Below are positions 17,965 to 26,404 of a DNA stretch of 64,000 nt, one piece after another. The translations under genes were made by a program, and so were the position numbers. The notes under the pieces are model-generated. The model ran no database searches. It saw only the letters and a list, made by a program, of their open reading frames with translations, and was not told where the DNA came from. Source of the DNA: Hyphomicrobiales bacterium (lineage in GTDB: Bacteria > Pseudomonadota > Alphaproteobacteria > Rhizobiales > Phreatobacteraceae); assembly GCA_017304475.1 (NCBI GenBank), contig JAFKKV010000016.1, positions 186,001 to 250,000 of the forward strand, read 5' to 3'. The first letter of the stretch is position 1. Each line of letters starts with the position of its first letter.

Positions 17965-17995
17965 AAAGGGGGATCGTTGCTTGATCCCCCTTTTT
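17965..17995 (+). terminator. rho-independent terminator
   Basis: A perfect 11-bp stem, AAAGGGGGATC at 17965-17975 and its complement at 17983-17993, with a 7-base loop and a T run at 17991-17995. It lies 42 bp after the stop of the small secreted-protein gene. The stem is flanked by A and T runs, so it could work in both directions, but no gene ends from the other side. Confidence 0.88.
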
Positions 17996-18281
17996 GATTC
18001 CTGGCGGCTTGCCGGGAATGGCTGTCCCGTAACGCTTGCCGACGGCCGGATGACGATGCCGCGCAACGCCTTGCCCGTTTGCCTCGCTCCGGGGGACCGG
18101 ACCTTGCGCAGGCTCGCCTCAGGCCGGGCGTCCTGCTTGGAAAACCCGACCATCTCCATTGAACCGCCCAAGACATTCCACGGATCGTCACCCCCTGGCG
18201 ATGCTGCCATGGTTGTCGGGCGGCGGCCGTCGGACCAGCCTGATCGCAAGGCCGGAGCCGGCGCCGTGAAGGAGGCTCATC
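17996..18281. other. intergenic region, no gene recognised
   Basis: 286 bp between the terminator and the DUF3303 gene. Nothing with coding character, no clear promoter hexamers. GAAGGAGG just before 18282 is the binding site of the next gene. Confidence 0.35.
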
Positions 18282-18593
18282 ATGAAATATGTGATCAGCT
18301 GGCACGAACGCCCGGCAGGCTCGGCCAGGGAGTATGAAGCGGCCCAGGAGCGTATTCTCGGCATTTTCAAGGACTGGAAAATGCCGGCGAGCTTCGCCAT
18401 CCAGCAATTCGTGGCGCGGGTCGGCGAATTCGGCGGCTATATGGTGGTCGAAACCGACAAGCCGACCGACATGCATTATGCCGCGAGCGTCTTCGCGGCC
18501 TTCGCCTTCAAGGTCGAGCCGGTGATCGACGTGATGGACGCGGTGGCGGCCGAGACCCAGGCCATCGAATATCGGAAGAAGAACGCGCCCTGA
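18282..18593 (+). CDS. DUF3303 family protein
   Basis: A 103-residue soluble protein of the DUF3303 family, small proteins with a ferredoxin-like (dimeric alpha-beta barrel type) fold and no assigned role. MKYVISWHERPAGS at the start and FAFKVEPVIDVMDAV near the end are typical. Its length is normal for the family. A strong GAAGGAGG precedes the ATG. It appears to be monocistronic; the next gene is convergent. Confidence 0.8.
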   Translation: MKYVISWHERPAGSAREYEAAQERILGIFKDWKMPASFAIQQFVARVGEFGGYMVVETDKPTDMHYAASVFAAFAFKVEPVIDVMDAVAAETQAIEYRKKNAP

Positions 18594-18648
18594 TGGGCGA
18601 ACCCGGCTGCCGCCGAAGTTCCATCGACCGCGCGGCCCATGGCCCGTT

Positions 18649-18900
18649 TCAGCGGCCGTCGGCCTTGGCCCGGATTTCGGCGATGGTCTGGCCGATCAGT
18701 TTCGCCACGGCCTTACGGTCGGCCTCGCTGACATAGCGGCCGGCCAGCGTCTCGAAGGTCAGCCGTTCGGTCACTTCCAGCGCCGCCACCGCCAATGCGC
18801 GATCGGCGGTGGCGACCGCCTCGGCGAACTGGCGGAAGGCCACCGCCACGGCCACGGCGACCGTCTGGCCACTGTCGAAATGCGGTCGGTTCTGCGGCAT
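18649..18900 (-). CDS. small hypothetical protein
   Basis: An 83-residue frame read from ATG 18898-18900 (MPQNRPHFDSG), with CGAGGA about 11 bases upstream. It is Ala/Val-rich and predicted largely helical (QTVAVAVAVAFRQFAEAVATADRALAVAALEV), with a polar C-terminal helix ending in RAKADGR. No signal peptide, no known motif. Codon use is like that of the neighbours, and it is convergent with the DUF3303 gene. Moderately likely to be real. Confidence 0.5.
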   Translation of the reverse strand: MPQNRPHFDSGQTVAVAVAVAFRQFAEAVATADRALAVAALEVTERLTFETLAGRYVSEADRKAVAKLIGQTIAEIRAKADGR

Positions 18901-19127
18901 CGATGGAACGGTCCTCGCGCGGTAGGGGAGGCCGGCAACAGAGCATGGGCAAGGCCACGACGCCAGCAAGGCGAGGTCGAGATCGGCCGGCCCCTTTCCG
19001 CATCATGCTGAAACCGGAGGCAAGCCGTCCCAACCCGTCGCAATACCCGGGGCGGCTAACAGCAGTCACAACCAAGGCCAGACGAGGCCGGTTGTCGGCG
19101 TCGCCGCAAAACCTCAGGGAGATCAGC

Positions 19128-19499
19128 ATGTCCTTCTCGAAGACCGTTACATTTGCCGTCGCAGCGCTCGCCCTGGCCGGCAGCCTCACCGGCGCGGCGC
19201 AAGCCCAGGACGGCTATCAGCGCTGGTTCGACGTGGTCAACACCTCGCGCACCACGCCGATCCATAGCGTCTTCGCCACCAATCGCGACGACCGCTCGTT
19301 CGGCCGCGACCTGCTCGGCGACAATATGGTCGCGCCCGGCGGCAGCATGCGCGTCGCCCCCGACGTCCATCGCGGCTACTGCATCTTCGACGTGCGCGTC
19401 CGCTACGAAAACGGCCGCGAGCTCACCCGCTGGGGCGTCAATCTCTGCGAGGCGACGGCACTGATCGTCAGCCCCAACGGCTCGATCGGCGTGCGCTGA
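19128..19499 (+). CDS. secreted protein of unknown function
   Basis: A 123-residue protein with a clear signal peptide (MSFSKTVTFAVAALALAGSLTGAAQAQDG, cleavage after AQA). The mature domain, with DVVNTSRTTPIHSVFATNRDDRSFGRDLLG and YCIFDVRVRYENGRELTRWGVNLCEATALIV, contains two Cys likely to form a disulfide and looks like a small beta-rich domain seen in many uncharacterised alphaproteobacterial secreted proteins. GGGAG lies 7 bases before the ATG. It is followed within 32 bp by a strong terminator, so it is a single-gene unit. Confidence 0.78.
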   Translation: MSFSKTVTFAVAALALAGSLTGAAQAQDGYQRWFDVVNTSRTTPIHSVFATNRDDRSFGRDLLGDNMVAPGGSMRVAPDVHRGYCIFDVRVRYENGRELTRWGVNLCEATALIVSPNGSIGVR

Positions 19500-19530
19500 G
19501 CCCCCGCTTGCCCCCGCGCCTGCCCGAAGA

Positions 19531-19559
19531 GCCCGTCCCCGCGAGGGGGCGGGCTTTTT
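19531..19559 (+). terminator. rho-independent terminator
   Basis: GCCCGTCCCC at 19531-19540 pairs with GGGGGCGGGC at 19545-19554 (one T-G wobble) around a GCGA tetraloop, followed by five T. It ends the secreted-protein gene. Confidence 0.88.
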
Positions 19560-19591
19560 GCCGGTACGTTCCGGCCGCGGGCGGGCGCGGG

Positions 19592-19840
19592 TCAGGCGCG
19601 GCGGCGGTGACGCCGCACGCGGCGGCCACGGGTGATGCGCCGCGTGCCGCGCACCACGCTCGGCCCGGTGACCGCGCCGGCCACGCCGCCGACGACAGCC
19701 CCGACCGGCCCGGCCACCACGGCCCCGGTGCCGGCGCCGACGGCGGCGCCGCCGACCCGCTGTTCGGTGGTCGTCGTACCAGCGCAGGCGGCCAGCGGAA
19801 TGGTCGCGAGGGCGCCTAAGATCAGAGCTCGACGGTTCAT
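19592..19840 (-). CDS. small glycine-zipper lipoprotein
   Basis: An 82-residue protein from ATG 19838-19840. MNRRALILGALATIPLAACAG is a lipoprotein signal with the lipobox LAAC. It is followed by a glycine-zipper membrane-interacting segment (GGAAVGAGTGAVVAGPVGAVVGGVAGAV) and a short, very basic tail (RGTRRITRGRRVRRHRRR). Similar small glycine-zipper lipoproteins are common in the alphaproteobacterial envelope and often stress-linked, but no function can be assigned. An in-frame ATG 69 bases upstream would bury the signal and is rejected. Confidence 0.78.
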   Translation of the reverse strand: MNRRALILGALATIPLAACAGTTTTEQRVGGAAVGAGTGAVVAGPVGAVVGGVAGAVTGPSVVRGTRRITRGRRVRRHRRRA

Positions 19841-20000
19841 GGCCGTTGTCCGTTCTGTGAGAGGTGTGGAAGCCAATCCGGAATTCCCGGGAGAATCCCG
19901 CGGGAGCAACTCTACAGCAGTGCTCCAGGTTCCCGCGCGTCAGGGATAGCGCGACCGTTACCCGCCCCGCACGCCGCCTGCCAGACAGGCTCCGCCCGGC

Positions 20001-20354
20001 TCAGCCGGCATAACGTGCCGCCGCCATGGTCACAGCCGTCACCAGCAGCAGGCCGGCCGCGATGCGGTGGGCGAGCGCCGGCCTGCGGCGGAGCGCACCC
20101 TGGATGCCGGCCGCTACGAGCGCCGCCACGGCCCCCGCCGTGAGAAGCTGCTCCGACAGACCGTGGCTGCCGGAATGGACCAGCAGCCAGAGTCCGATGC
20201 CGGTCAGGAACACGACGAAGGCCGCACCCATCTGCGGCCGGAACAACGCCTCGGCTCCCACCCCACCGAGCCTTGCCAGGGTGAAGGTGGAGCCAGCCCA
20301 GAACACCGAGGCCAGCACATGGACTGTCAACAAGACGATCAATTGCATCCGCAT
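20001..20354 (-). CDS. small integral membrane protein divergent from a MarR regulator
   Basis: A 117-residue protein with about four hydrophobic segments (residues about 4-20, 42-60, 68-85, 94-112). MQLIVLLTVHVLASVFWAGSTF resembles the start of CopD/DUF2269-type membrane proteins, with one His in the first helix. AAAGGA precedes the first ATG. It is divergent from the MarR gene at 20458, and the symmetrical operator between them (20418-20450) covers both promoters, so it is very probably the main target of that regulator. The substrate or role is unknown. Confidence 0.72.
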   Translation of the reverse strand: MRMQLIVLLTVHVLASVFWAGSTFTLARLGGVGAEALFRPQMGAAFVVFLTGIGLWLLVHSGSHGLSEQLLTAGAVAALVAAGIQGALRRRPALAHRIAAGLLLVTAVTMAAARYAG

Positions 20355-20417
20355 GGGGCGATCCTTTCACGCTTGGCGGCCCCCGGTCCCTGCCGGCCCG
20401 GCCGCCGCCTCCGAAAA

Positions 20418-20450
20418 ATGATAGACATCGAATCATTCGATGTCTATCTA
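20418..20450. promoter_or_regulatory. palindromic MarR operator inside two face-to-face promoters
   Basis: A perfect inverted repeat with 14-base arms about a single centre base spans 20420-20448 (right arm CATTCGATGTCTAT, one base centre at 20434). On the plus strand TAGACA (20422-20427) and TATCTA (20445-20450) are 17 bases apart. On the minus strand TAGACA (20446-20441) and TATCAT (20423-20418) are also 17 apart. The palindrome therefore fills both spacers, so one bound dimer could block the MarR gene and the membrane-protein gene together. Confidence 0.8.
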
Positions 20451-20457
20451 TTGTCGC

Positions 20458-20898
20458 ATGAGACCGACTCAAGCTCCGATCGGACTGCTGCTCGCCCAGA
20501 CGGCCAAGACCGTCGGCCGGGCCTTCGACGACGCCCTGGCCGCCGCCGGCGGCTCGCTGCCGGAATGGCTCATCCTGCTCGGCCTGACGCGCGGAGGCCA
20601 TGACAGCCAGTCCGACCTCGCCGCCACCGTCGGCGTCCAGGGCCCGACGCTCACCCATCACCTCAACGGATTGGAAAAGGCCGGGCTCGTCACCCGCACG
20701 CGCCTGCCCGACAACCGCCGGGTCCACCAGGTGGCGCTGACGGAGGCCGGCCGCGCCAAGTTCCACCGGCTGCGCCAGGCCGCGATGGCCTATGACGCGC
20801 GGCTGCGCCAGGGCCTCGTGGAAGACGAGCTCGACATGCTGCGCAGCCTATTGGGGCGCCTGGCGGCAAATGTGGAGAAGGACGGGCGTGAGGGGTGA
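20458..20898 (+). CDS. MarR-family transcriptional regulator
   Basis: A 146-residue MarR-type repressor with a winged helix-turn-helix: SQSDLAATVGVQGPTLTHHLNGLEKAGLVTRTRLPDNRRVHQVALTEAG, residues about 52-100, including the wing Asp-Arg (DNRR). The ATG at 20458 has no Shine-Dalgarno sequence and lies 8 bases after the -10 hexamer TATCTA, so the message may be leaderless. An in-frame ATG at 20440 sits inside the operator and would lie upstream of the transcription start. It probably represses itself and the divergent membrane-protein gene. Confidence 0.88.
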   Translation: MRPTQAPIGLLLAQTAKTVGRAFDDALAAAGGSLPEWLILLGLTRGGHDSQSDLAATVGVQGPTLTHHLNGLEKAGLVTRTRLPDNRRVHQVALTEAGRAKFHRLRQAAMAYDARLRQGLVEDELDMLRSLLGRLAANVEKDGREG

Positions 20899-20925
20899 CG
20901 CTGGCGTAAAAAGCACCGATGAATC

Positions 20926-20950
20926 AACCCTCTCCCTTTGGGAGAGGGTT
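20926..20950. terminator. bidirectional hairpin between convergent genes
   Basis: AACCCTCTCCC (20926-20936), loop TTT, and the exact complement (20940-20950). It lies between the convergent MarR and GntR genes. It belongs to a family of CCCTCTCCC/GGGAGAGGG hairpins repeated in this window (42389, 46401, 60952, 62480, 62637). It has no T run, so a terminator role is inferred from position only. Confidence 0.55.
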
Positions 20951-20966
20951 TGTTGCCCCCGCCCCC

Positions 20967-21659
20967 TCAGGCCAGCTCGCCGAGCAAATGGTGATCGCCC
21001 GAGAAGCGCAGGAAATGCAGCAGGTCGGACAGGCCTTCGCCGAGCAGCGTCACATGGGCGCGCATCAGCTGGCTCGCCTGGGCGCCGTCGCCGCGCAGGA
21101 TCGCCTCCATCACCTGGCCATGCTCGGGGATCGACGACTGCATGCGGCCGGGCTGATAGGTGATGGTGCGGCGATAGGGCGAGATCTTCAGGGTGAGCCG
21201 CCGCAGCTCCTCCTGCAGGATGCGATTGTGGCTCGCCGCCGCGATGGTCTCGTGGAAGACGAGATTGGCCTCGTAGAAGGCCTCGACATTTTCGGCGACC
21301 GCGGCTTCCGCGCAGGCGGCATGGGCTGCCTGCAGGCGCTGGCGCTGGTCGGGCTGGATACGCCGCGAGGCCTGGGCCGAGGCGAGGCCCTCGAGTTCGG
21401 CGACGATCGAGAAGGCGTCGAGCAGATCGGCGAGCGACAGTTGGGCGACCTGCAGGCCCTGGCGGCCGCGCGAAATGACCAGGCCGCTGGCGGCCAGCCG
21501 CTGCAGGGCCTCGCGGACCGGCGTGCGCGACATGCCGAACTGCTCGGCGAGCTGGCGCTCGTCGAGCTTGTCGCCAGGACGGCGGAGGCCCTTGAGGATT
21601 TCCTCCTCGAGCCGGTGGACGACCTCGGCCGAAAGCGATTCCGGTTCCTCAGACGCCAT
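20967..21659 (-). CDS. GntR-family regulator (FadR/FCD subfamily)
   Basis: A 230-residue regulator. The N-terminal winged helix is visible in VVHRLEEEILKGLRRPGDKLDERQLAEQFGMSRTPVREALQRLAASGLV (residues about 12-60). The FCD ligand domain follows, with the metal-site residues Asp (LLDAFSIVAELEG), His (NLVFHETI) and His (IPEHGQVMEAIL). ATG 21659 has GGAG 5 bases upstream. An alternative ATG at 21701 overlaps the permease stop by 4 bases and would add 14 residues. It is the last gene of the ABC transporter operon and probably controls it through the ATTATGCCA sites near 24600-24720. Confidence 0.9.
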   Translation of the reverse strand: MASEEPESLSAEVVHRLEEEILKGLRRPGDKLDERQLAEQFGMSRTPVREALQRLAASGLVISRGRQGLQVAQLSLADLLDAFSIVAELEGLASAQASRRIQPDQRQRLQAAHAACAEAAVAENVEAFYEANLVFHETIAAASHNRILQEELRRLTLKISPYRRTITYQPGRMQSSIPEHGQVMEAILRGDGAQASQLMRAHVTLLGEGLSDLLHFLRFSGDHHLLGELA

Positions 21660-21697
21660 CGCCGCTCCGACCTTCCGCTGCACGCCGAGACGAGGCT

Positions 21698-22534
21698 TCA
21701 TCGGCTGTCCGAGGAGTAAAACCTGTTCGCGATCGATTCCGCGAGTGCGACAAGCCCGTACAGCAACAGCCCGCAAACGCAAAGCACCACGATCGCCGCC
21801 ATGGAAACCTCGGTATCGGCGCGCGCGGTGGCGAAAATGATGAGATAGCCGAGGCCCGCCTGGGCGGTGATGAACTCGCCGATGATCACGCCGATAATGG
21901 CAAGCGTCACGGCGATCTTGGCGCCCGAGAAGATGTGCGGCAGGGCCGAGGGGAAGCGCACCGCGGTGAACACCTGCCATTCGGTGGCGGTGAGCGAGCG
22001 GCAGAGCCGGAGCATGCCCTTGTCGACACTGAGGAAGCCCGCGGTGGTGGCGATCACCACGGGGAAGAAGGCGATGAACACGGAAAAGGCGATGCGCGAC
22101 TGCGAGCCGATGCCGAGCCAGATGATGAACAGAGGGGCGAGCGCGATCTTCGGGATCAGCTGGAAGAAGATCAGGTTCGGATAAAGCGCCTCATGGGCCA
22201 CCCGCGAATAGGTGATGACGATGGCGAGCACGATGCCGAGCACCAGAGCGAGCAGGAAGCCGGCCGCCGATTCCAGCGTGGTCGGGATCGCGTGCATCAG
22301 CAGGATGTCGTAGCGGGCAACGATATATTTGGCGATCGAGATCGGCGAGGGCAGGATCACCGAGGGGATATTGCCGAGGGTGACATAGAGCTGCCAGGCG
22401 GCGAGCACGACGAAGGCGAGGCCGAGCGGCAGCAGGATGCTGCGCAAGCCGGCGACAGTCTGGCCGGCATTGACGCTGGGGATGACGGCACCGGTCTCCG
22501 TGCCGATGGTGGCGGTGGCCATGGTGGACCTCAC
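21698..22534 (-). CDS. ABC transporter permease (nitrate/sulfonate/taurine type)
   Basis: A 278-residue SsuC/TauC-like inner-membrane permease with about six hydrophobic segments. The EAA loop that docks the ATPase is seen around [32 protein letters not shown], ending in the usual LPxIFxGxKIA form. Four bases overlap with the ATPase gene (22531-22534). With the ATPase and binding protein it forms a complete importer. The family imports sulfonates, nitrate, pyrimidine precursors and other small anions; the ligand here is not known. Confidence 0.9.
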   Translation of the reverse strand: MRSTMATATIGTETGAVIPSVNAGQTVAGLRSILLPLGLAFVVLAAWQLYVTLGNIPSVILPSPISIAKYIVARYDILLMHAIPTTLESAAGFLLALVLGIVLAIVITYSRVAHEALYPNLIFFQLIPKIALAPLFIIWLGIGSQSRIAFSVFIAFFPVVIATTAGFLSVDKGMLRLCRSLTATEWQVFTAVRFPSALPHIFSGAKIAVTLAIIGVIIGEFITAQAGLGYLIIFATARADTEVSMAAIVVLCVCGLLLYGLVALAESIANRFYSSDSR

Positions 22535-23382
22535 TCGATAACGGCTGAGCCGGAAGACGGTTTGGCGGATGCCGGCGGATGGCCGTGGGCGGCCTCGATG
22601 GTCAGGCGCAATTGCCGGCAGACCGCGGAAAATTCCTGGGTCTCCTCGATTTCGAAGCGGCGCGGCCGGGCGAACGGCATCTTCATGTCGAGAATGATGG
22701 TCGAGGGACGGCCGCCCATCACCACCACCCGATCGGACAGGAAGGCCGCCTCGCGGATCGAATGTGTGACGAAGATGACGGTCTTCTTATAGGTCTCCAG
22801 GATCTCCGACAGCGCCACGTTCATCTGGTCGCGGGTGATGGCGTCGAGCGCGCTGAACGGCTCGTCCATCAGGAGAATGTCGGGATCGTGGATCAGCGCC
22901 CGGCAAATGGCGACGCGCTGGCGCATGCCGCCGGACAATTCCGCCGGCTTCTTGTGCTCGAAGCCGGTCAAGCCGACCATGGCGATCAGCTCGCGCGCCC
23001 TGTCGCGGTATTTCTCCATCGGCAGCTTCAGGATCTGGATGGGAAACAGCACGTTTTCCAGCGTGCTCTTCCAGGGCAGCAAGGTGGCGTCCTGGAAGAT
23101 GATGCCGATGTCGCGGCGTGGATTGACCACCGGCGAACCGAGCAGGCTGATCGTGCCGGCGGTCGGCTTTTCCAGGCCGGCGATCATCATCAGAAGCGTG
23201 CTCTTGCCGCAGCCGGAGGGCCCCAGAAGCGAGACGAACTCGCCCCTGGCGACGTCGACCGAGGCCGAGGCCACGGCCTGGATCGGCGAGTGGCGGGTGA
23301 AATAGGTCTTCTGCACCCCGCTGACGGAAACAAGCGGCTCCTGTGGCGGCATGAGCTCCGCTTTCCTTGCCAAGGCCAACAT
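22531..23382 (-). CDS. ABC transporter ATP-binding protein (nitrate/sulfonate/taurine type)
   Basis: A 283-residue ATPase. The Walker [10 protein letters not shown] (residues about 59-67), the Q loop (FQDATLLPW), the signature [15 protein letters not shown], the Walker [14 protein letters not shown] and the switch His ([11 protein letters not shown]) are all intact. ATG 23382 follows AAGGGAAG. A possible earlier start at 23427 would overlap the binding-protein gene by 11 bp. It energises uptake through the adjacent permease. Confidence 0.92.
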   Translation of the reverse strand: MLALARKAELMPPQEPLVSVSGVQKTYFTRHSPIQAVASASVDVARGEFVSLLGPSGCGKSTLLMMIAGLEKPTAGTISLLGSPVVNPRRDIGIIFQDATLLPWKSTLENVLFPIQILKLPMEKYRDRARELIAMVGLTGFEHKKPAELSGGMRQRVAICRALIHDPDILLMDEPFSALDAITRDQMNVALSEILETYKKTVIFVTHSIREAAFLSDRVVVMGGRPSTIILDMKMPFARPRRFEIEETQEFSAVCRQLRLTIEAAHGHPPASAKPSSGSAVIE

Positions 23383-23416
23383 CGCGTTCTTCCCTTCTGG
23401 CACGTCTTGCGCGTGG

Positions 23417-24505
23417 TCAGCCGACATATTTGCGGTAGGCCGCAGCGGTGCGTTCGGCGGTTGCGAGCTCCGCGGCGGTCAGCTTGATCTTGCCGGCGAA
23501 GGCATTGGTGAACAGCGCGCCGAGATCCGGACGCGTGGCGCCCTCGCCGGCTGCATATTTCAGCACGAGATCGGCCATGGTGGCGACCTTTTGCGGATCG
23601 GCGAAGCCGAGGCCCTTATCCTTCACCTCTGGTACCAGATTGGTCAGGTTGGTCAGACCGAGGCCGATGCGGGCATAGTCCTTGCCGGTGGACGAGATCG
23701 CCACCTCGCTATTGGCCTTCAGGAAGATGTCGATGGATTCGTCGAAATTGGTCAGGGTGAAGCGGATCGCTTCCATGGCGCCCTGGACGAAGGCCTCGCA
23801 CAGCGCGCGGTCCTTCTCGATGCGCGCCGGCTGGGTGGTCAGCGACTGGCCGTAGAATTCGATGCCGACGCTGGAAAACAGCATGAAGCGCACATCGGTG
23901 CCGAGCGGGGCGAGCGAGGGCACGGTGCTGGTCGCGAAGGCCGAGACCGCGTCGACCTGCTTCTCGACCAAAGTGCGTTCGCGCACCTTGCCGTCGACCT
24001 GCACGACCTGGACCTTGGCGAGATCGAAGCCGGCCTTCTCGGCATAAAGCGGCAGGAAGGGATATTCGCCGGAGGTGACGCTGGCGCCGAGCTTCTTGCC
24101 TTCCAGGTCTTTCGGCGTCCGGATCGGCGAGGCCGCGAGCACGCCGACGCCCATCAGCGCATCGTAATTGATCTGGCCGATGCAGGTGATCGGCAGCTTC
24201 TTGGCGGCCTGGACGATCACCGTCGGCGTCGCCGCCATGCCGAAATCGAAGGTGCCGGCGCTGACCGCCTGGGCCGCCGAGCCGGAGCCCGAACCGCGGG
24301 CGACGCTAACGTCGAGACCGGCATTCTTCCAGAAGCCCTTGTCGCGGGCGACATAGGCGAAGAGGTTCGGCCCTTCCGGAATCCACGAGGTGGTGAACGA
24401 CACCTTGCTCGCGCCCTGGGCGATGGCCGGGGCTGCAAGCGTCAGGCCGCCGGCGGCGGCAGCGGCGGCACCCAGGCCTTTCAGAGCATTTCGGCGTGAC
24501 AGCAT
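23417..24505 (-). CDS. ABC transporter substrate-binding protein (SsuA/NMT1 type)
   Basis: A 362-residue periplasmic binding protein. The N-terminus [31 protein letters not shown] is a twin-arginine type signal (SRRNALKG). The mature part has the NMT1/SsuA pattern: [35 protein letters not shown], and [30 protein letters not shown] 24505 has GGGAG 8 bases upstream. First gene of the transporter operon, divergent from an aminotransferase gene. The ligand is unknown; the neighbouring aminotransferase suggests an amino-bearing compound. Confidence 0.9.
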   Translation of the reverse strand: MLSRRNALKGLGAAAAAAGGLTLAAPAIAQGASKVSFTTSWIPEGPNLFAYVARDKGFWKNAGLDVSVARGSGSGSAAQAVSAGTFDFGMAATPTVIVQAAKKLPITCIGQINYDALMGVGVLAASPIRTPKDLEGKKLGASVTSGEYPFLPLYAEKAGFDLAKVQVVQVDGKVRERTLVEKQVDAVSAFATSTVPSLAPLGTDVRFMLFSSVGIEFYGQSLTTQPARIEKDRALCEAFVQGAMEAIRFTLTNFDESIDIFLKANSEVAISSTGKDYARIGLGLTNLTNLVPEVKDKGLGFADPQKVATMADLVLKYAAGEGATRPDLGALFTNAFAGKIKLTAAELATAERTAAAYRKYVG

Positions 24506-24596
24506 GTGACTTCTCCCAAACCCGTCGGTCATGCGGTGAGATCCCCTCTACACCTTGCCGCAACCATCACTGCCTTTGTCCCGTCGCGCAAGTCTC

Positions 24597-24625
24597 ATTA
24601 TGCCAGAAATCAAACTTGGCATAAT
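24597..24625. promoter_or_regulatory. candidate GntR operator
   Basis: ATTATGCCA (24597-24605) and its exact complement TGGCATAAT (24617-24625) form a 9-bp-arm inverted repeat with an 11-base centre, in the A+T-rich gap between the divergent binding-protein and aminotransferase genes. The same nonamer recurs at 24712-24720 and a TGCCAGA half site at 24663-24669. CATAAT in each arm may be a -10 element on its own strand, so binding would block both directions. The GntR protein encoded at the end of the transporter operon is the natural candidate. Confidence 0.6.
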
Positions 24626-24746
24626 ATTTTTGCGTACTGCGCGATTTTTGAGCTATTCGGCATGCCAGAATAGTGCATATTTGGCGCGAACAAGGAGCGA
24701 GACGGCCACTCATTATGCCAGATCGCCTGATATGTGCGGAGACACG

Positions 24747-25880
24747 ATGAAACCGTTCGAGGTCAGGAACGCCCATTTCGACCGCCTGGTGAACACGCCG
24801 GGCCTGCGCTGGATGGGCCAGAACACCAATCACGCCACGCCGCATCCGGCCGTGCTGGCGGCGATGGAGAAATGCATCCGCGACGAGGAGTTCCACATCT
24901 ACGCGCCGCCGGCGGGCCTGGAGGAATTGCGCCACGGCATCGTCGCCGATCTCGGGCTGGCCGGCCAGGCGGCGCTGCTATCGGACGGGGCGGTCGCCTC
25001 GCTCTACCACGTCTGTCACAGCCTGCTCGGGCCCGGCGACGAGTTCATCACCACCGACCCGACCTGGAACTGGCCCATGGCCTTCGCCCGCTCGGTCGGC
25101 GCGACGGTGACGCAGATCCCGATCTATGGCGAGGAACACGGCTATCGGCTGGCGCCGGAACGGCTGGCCGCCGCCATCACGCCGAAAACTAGGGTGGTCT
25201 ACCTGGTCGACCCGAACAATCCGCTCGGCTCGGCCTGCACCGCCGCCGAGATCGACGGCATCGTGGCCGCGACCAAAGCGGCCGGCGCCTATCTGATCCA
25301 CGACTGCACCTATCGCCATTTCGCCTATGACCACACGCTCGCCGCCACCCGATACCCCGAGCGCACCATCACCATCTACAGCTTCTCGAAATGGATGGGT
25401 TTCGCGGGCTTGAGAGTCGGCGCGGTGGTCGCCAATCCCGACATCATCGAAAAACTCGCCGGTGCGCCGCCGAACAATCTCGGCTCCAACATCCTGTCGC
25501 AGCGGGCGGCGCTCGCCGGCCTGGCGATCAAGGACGAGTGGTTCCCGGGCGTGCTGGCCGAGCAGCGGGCGAACCAGAAGCTGATCAAGGACGCCTCGGA
25601 CCGGATCCCCGGCCTTGCCATGCCGGTCTATCCGTCCAACGGCAATTTCATCGTGCTGGAATGCGAGCGCGCCGGCGTGAAACCGGAAGCGCTGGTCGCC
25701 GCTTATCAGGCGCATGACATCATGATCCGCCAGGGCGCCTATCACACGCCGACCTTCGGCGACCGCTTCGTCAAGGTCAGCACCAGCGTGCCGAGAGCCT
25801 GGGTCGAAGAGTTCGTCGCCCTGCTGCCGCGCCTGGTCGAGGAGGCCCGCGGCCGCAACGAAGCCGTCAAACTGTTCTGA
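24747..25880 (+). CDS. PLP-dependent aminotransferase class I/II
   Basis: A 377-residue fold-type I aminotransferase. The PLP Lys is in SFSKWMGFAGLRVGAVV (about residue 217), the Asp in HDCTYRHFAYD and the Asn in LVDPNNPLGS, and the phosphate-binding helix follows LSDGAVASLYHVCH. TNHATPHPAVLAAMEKC and EEFHIYAPPAGLEELR form the N-terminal part. GGAG lies 5 bases before the ATG. Divergent from the ABC transporter operon and sharing its control region, it probably transaminates the imported compound or a breakdown product. Substrate not predictable. Confidence 0.9.
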   Translation: MKPFEVRNAHFDRLVNTPGLRWMGQNTNHATPHPAVLAAMEKCIRDEEFHIYAPPAGLEELRHGIVADLGLAGQAALLSDGAVASLYHVCHSLLGPGDEFITTDPTWNWPMAFARSVGATVTQIPIYGEEHGYRLAPERLAAAITPKTRVVYLVDPNNPLGSACTAAEIDGIVAATKAAGAYLIHDCTYRHFAYDHTLAATRYPERTITIYSFSKWMGFAGLRVGAVVANPDIIEKLAGAPPNNLGSNILSQRAALAGLAIKDEWFPGVLAEQRANQKLIKDASDRIPGLAMPVYPSNGNFIVLECERAGVKPEALVAAYQAHDIMIRQGAYHTPTFGDRFVKVSTSVPRAWVEEFVALLPRLVEEARGRNEAVKLF

Positions 25881-26404
25881 CCCGCCTGCCCCGAGGTCTT
25901 CGCGTATGGCCGAACTCGCAGAACGCAAAGTGCAAGACCGCCCCGGGTCAGTTCGACCTTTCCCGGCGGCGCCTCTTCACCTCTCCCCAGCGGGACTGGC
26001 GGACTCACACAACGCGTTACACGCCGCGCTGCGTCACCCCCAAGGCAAAGCAATTGCTTTGCCGGGGCGAGCGCAGCGAGGGAAGGGGGTCCAGGAGTTG
26101 CAGGGCTCTGGCCCCAACACAGCGAGATCACCCAAACACGTGCACGGGGCGCGCAGTGAAGCGCCCCCTGGACCCCCTTCCCTCGCTGCGCTCGCCGGGG
26201 GTGACGTCCTGTGCGTGCGCGACGCGTTACGCGAACCCGACAGCCCCGCTGCGGAGAGGCGGCGGTCGCTCTCGTGCGCCTCTTCAAGGCGCGCGCATCC
26301 CACCGAATTCACCGCGCGGGTCGAAGGCCTGAACCCAAGACACCCCTTAGGGGCCCCCCTCACCTGCCGCGCAGACACCACTCTCAATACGGAGATTTCG
26401 AAAA
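25881..26404. other. 524-bp gap holding a large dispersed palindrome
   Basis: No gene is recognised. The gap consists mostly of a nested, imperfect inverted repeat of roughly 25970-26260 centred on the palindrome at 26066-26196. A weaker second shell pairs the sequences around 26010-26045 and 26200-26240 (both contain ACGCGTTA-like cores followed by CGCTGNGGAGAGG on one strand). The rest (26260-26400) shows nothing. Confidence 0.6.
26066..26196. repeat. dispersed intergenic palindromic repeat, copy 1
   Basis: Perfect 29-base arms, 26066-26094 and 26168-26196 (core GGGAAGGGGGTCCAG on the left), enclose a 73-base centre. The reverse complement of the centre is about 80 percent like the centre of the second copy at 43012-43145, including the shared TGTTTGGGTGATCTCG. 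The element lies between two genes, carries no frame and would fold into a very stable RNA hairpin. It resembles RIME/RPE-type intergenic mosaic repeats of rhizobia in design; the family name is not known to me. Confidence 0.8.

Noticed and set aside
26066..26196. CRISPR-like or transposon-end interpretation of the palindrome
   Set aside because: No regularly spaced direct repeats, no transposase and no target-site duplication visible; it behaves as a single palindromic unit.
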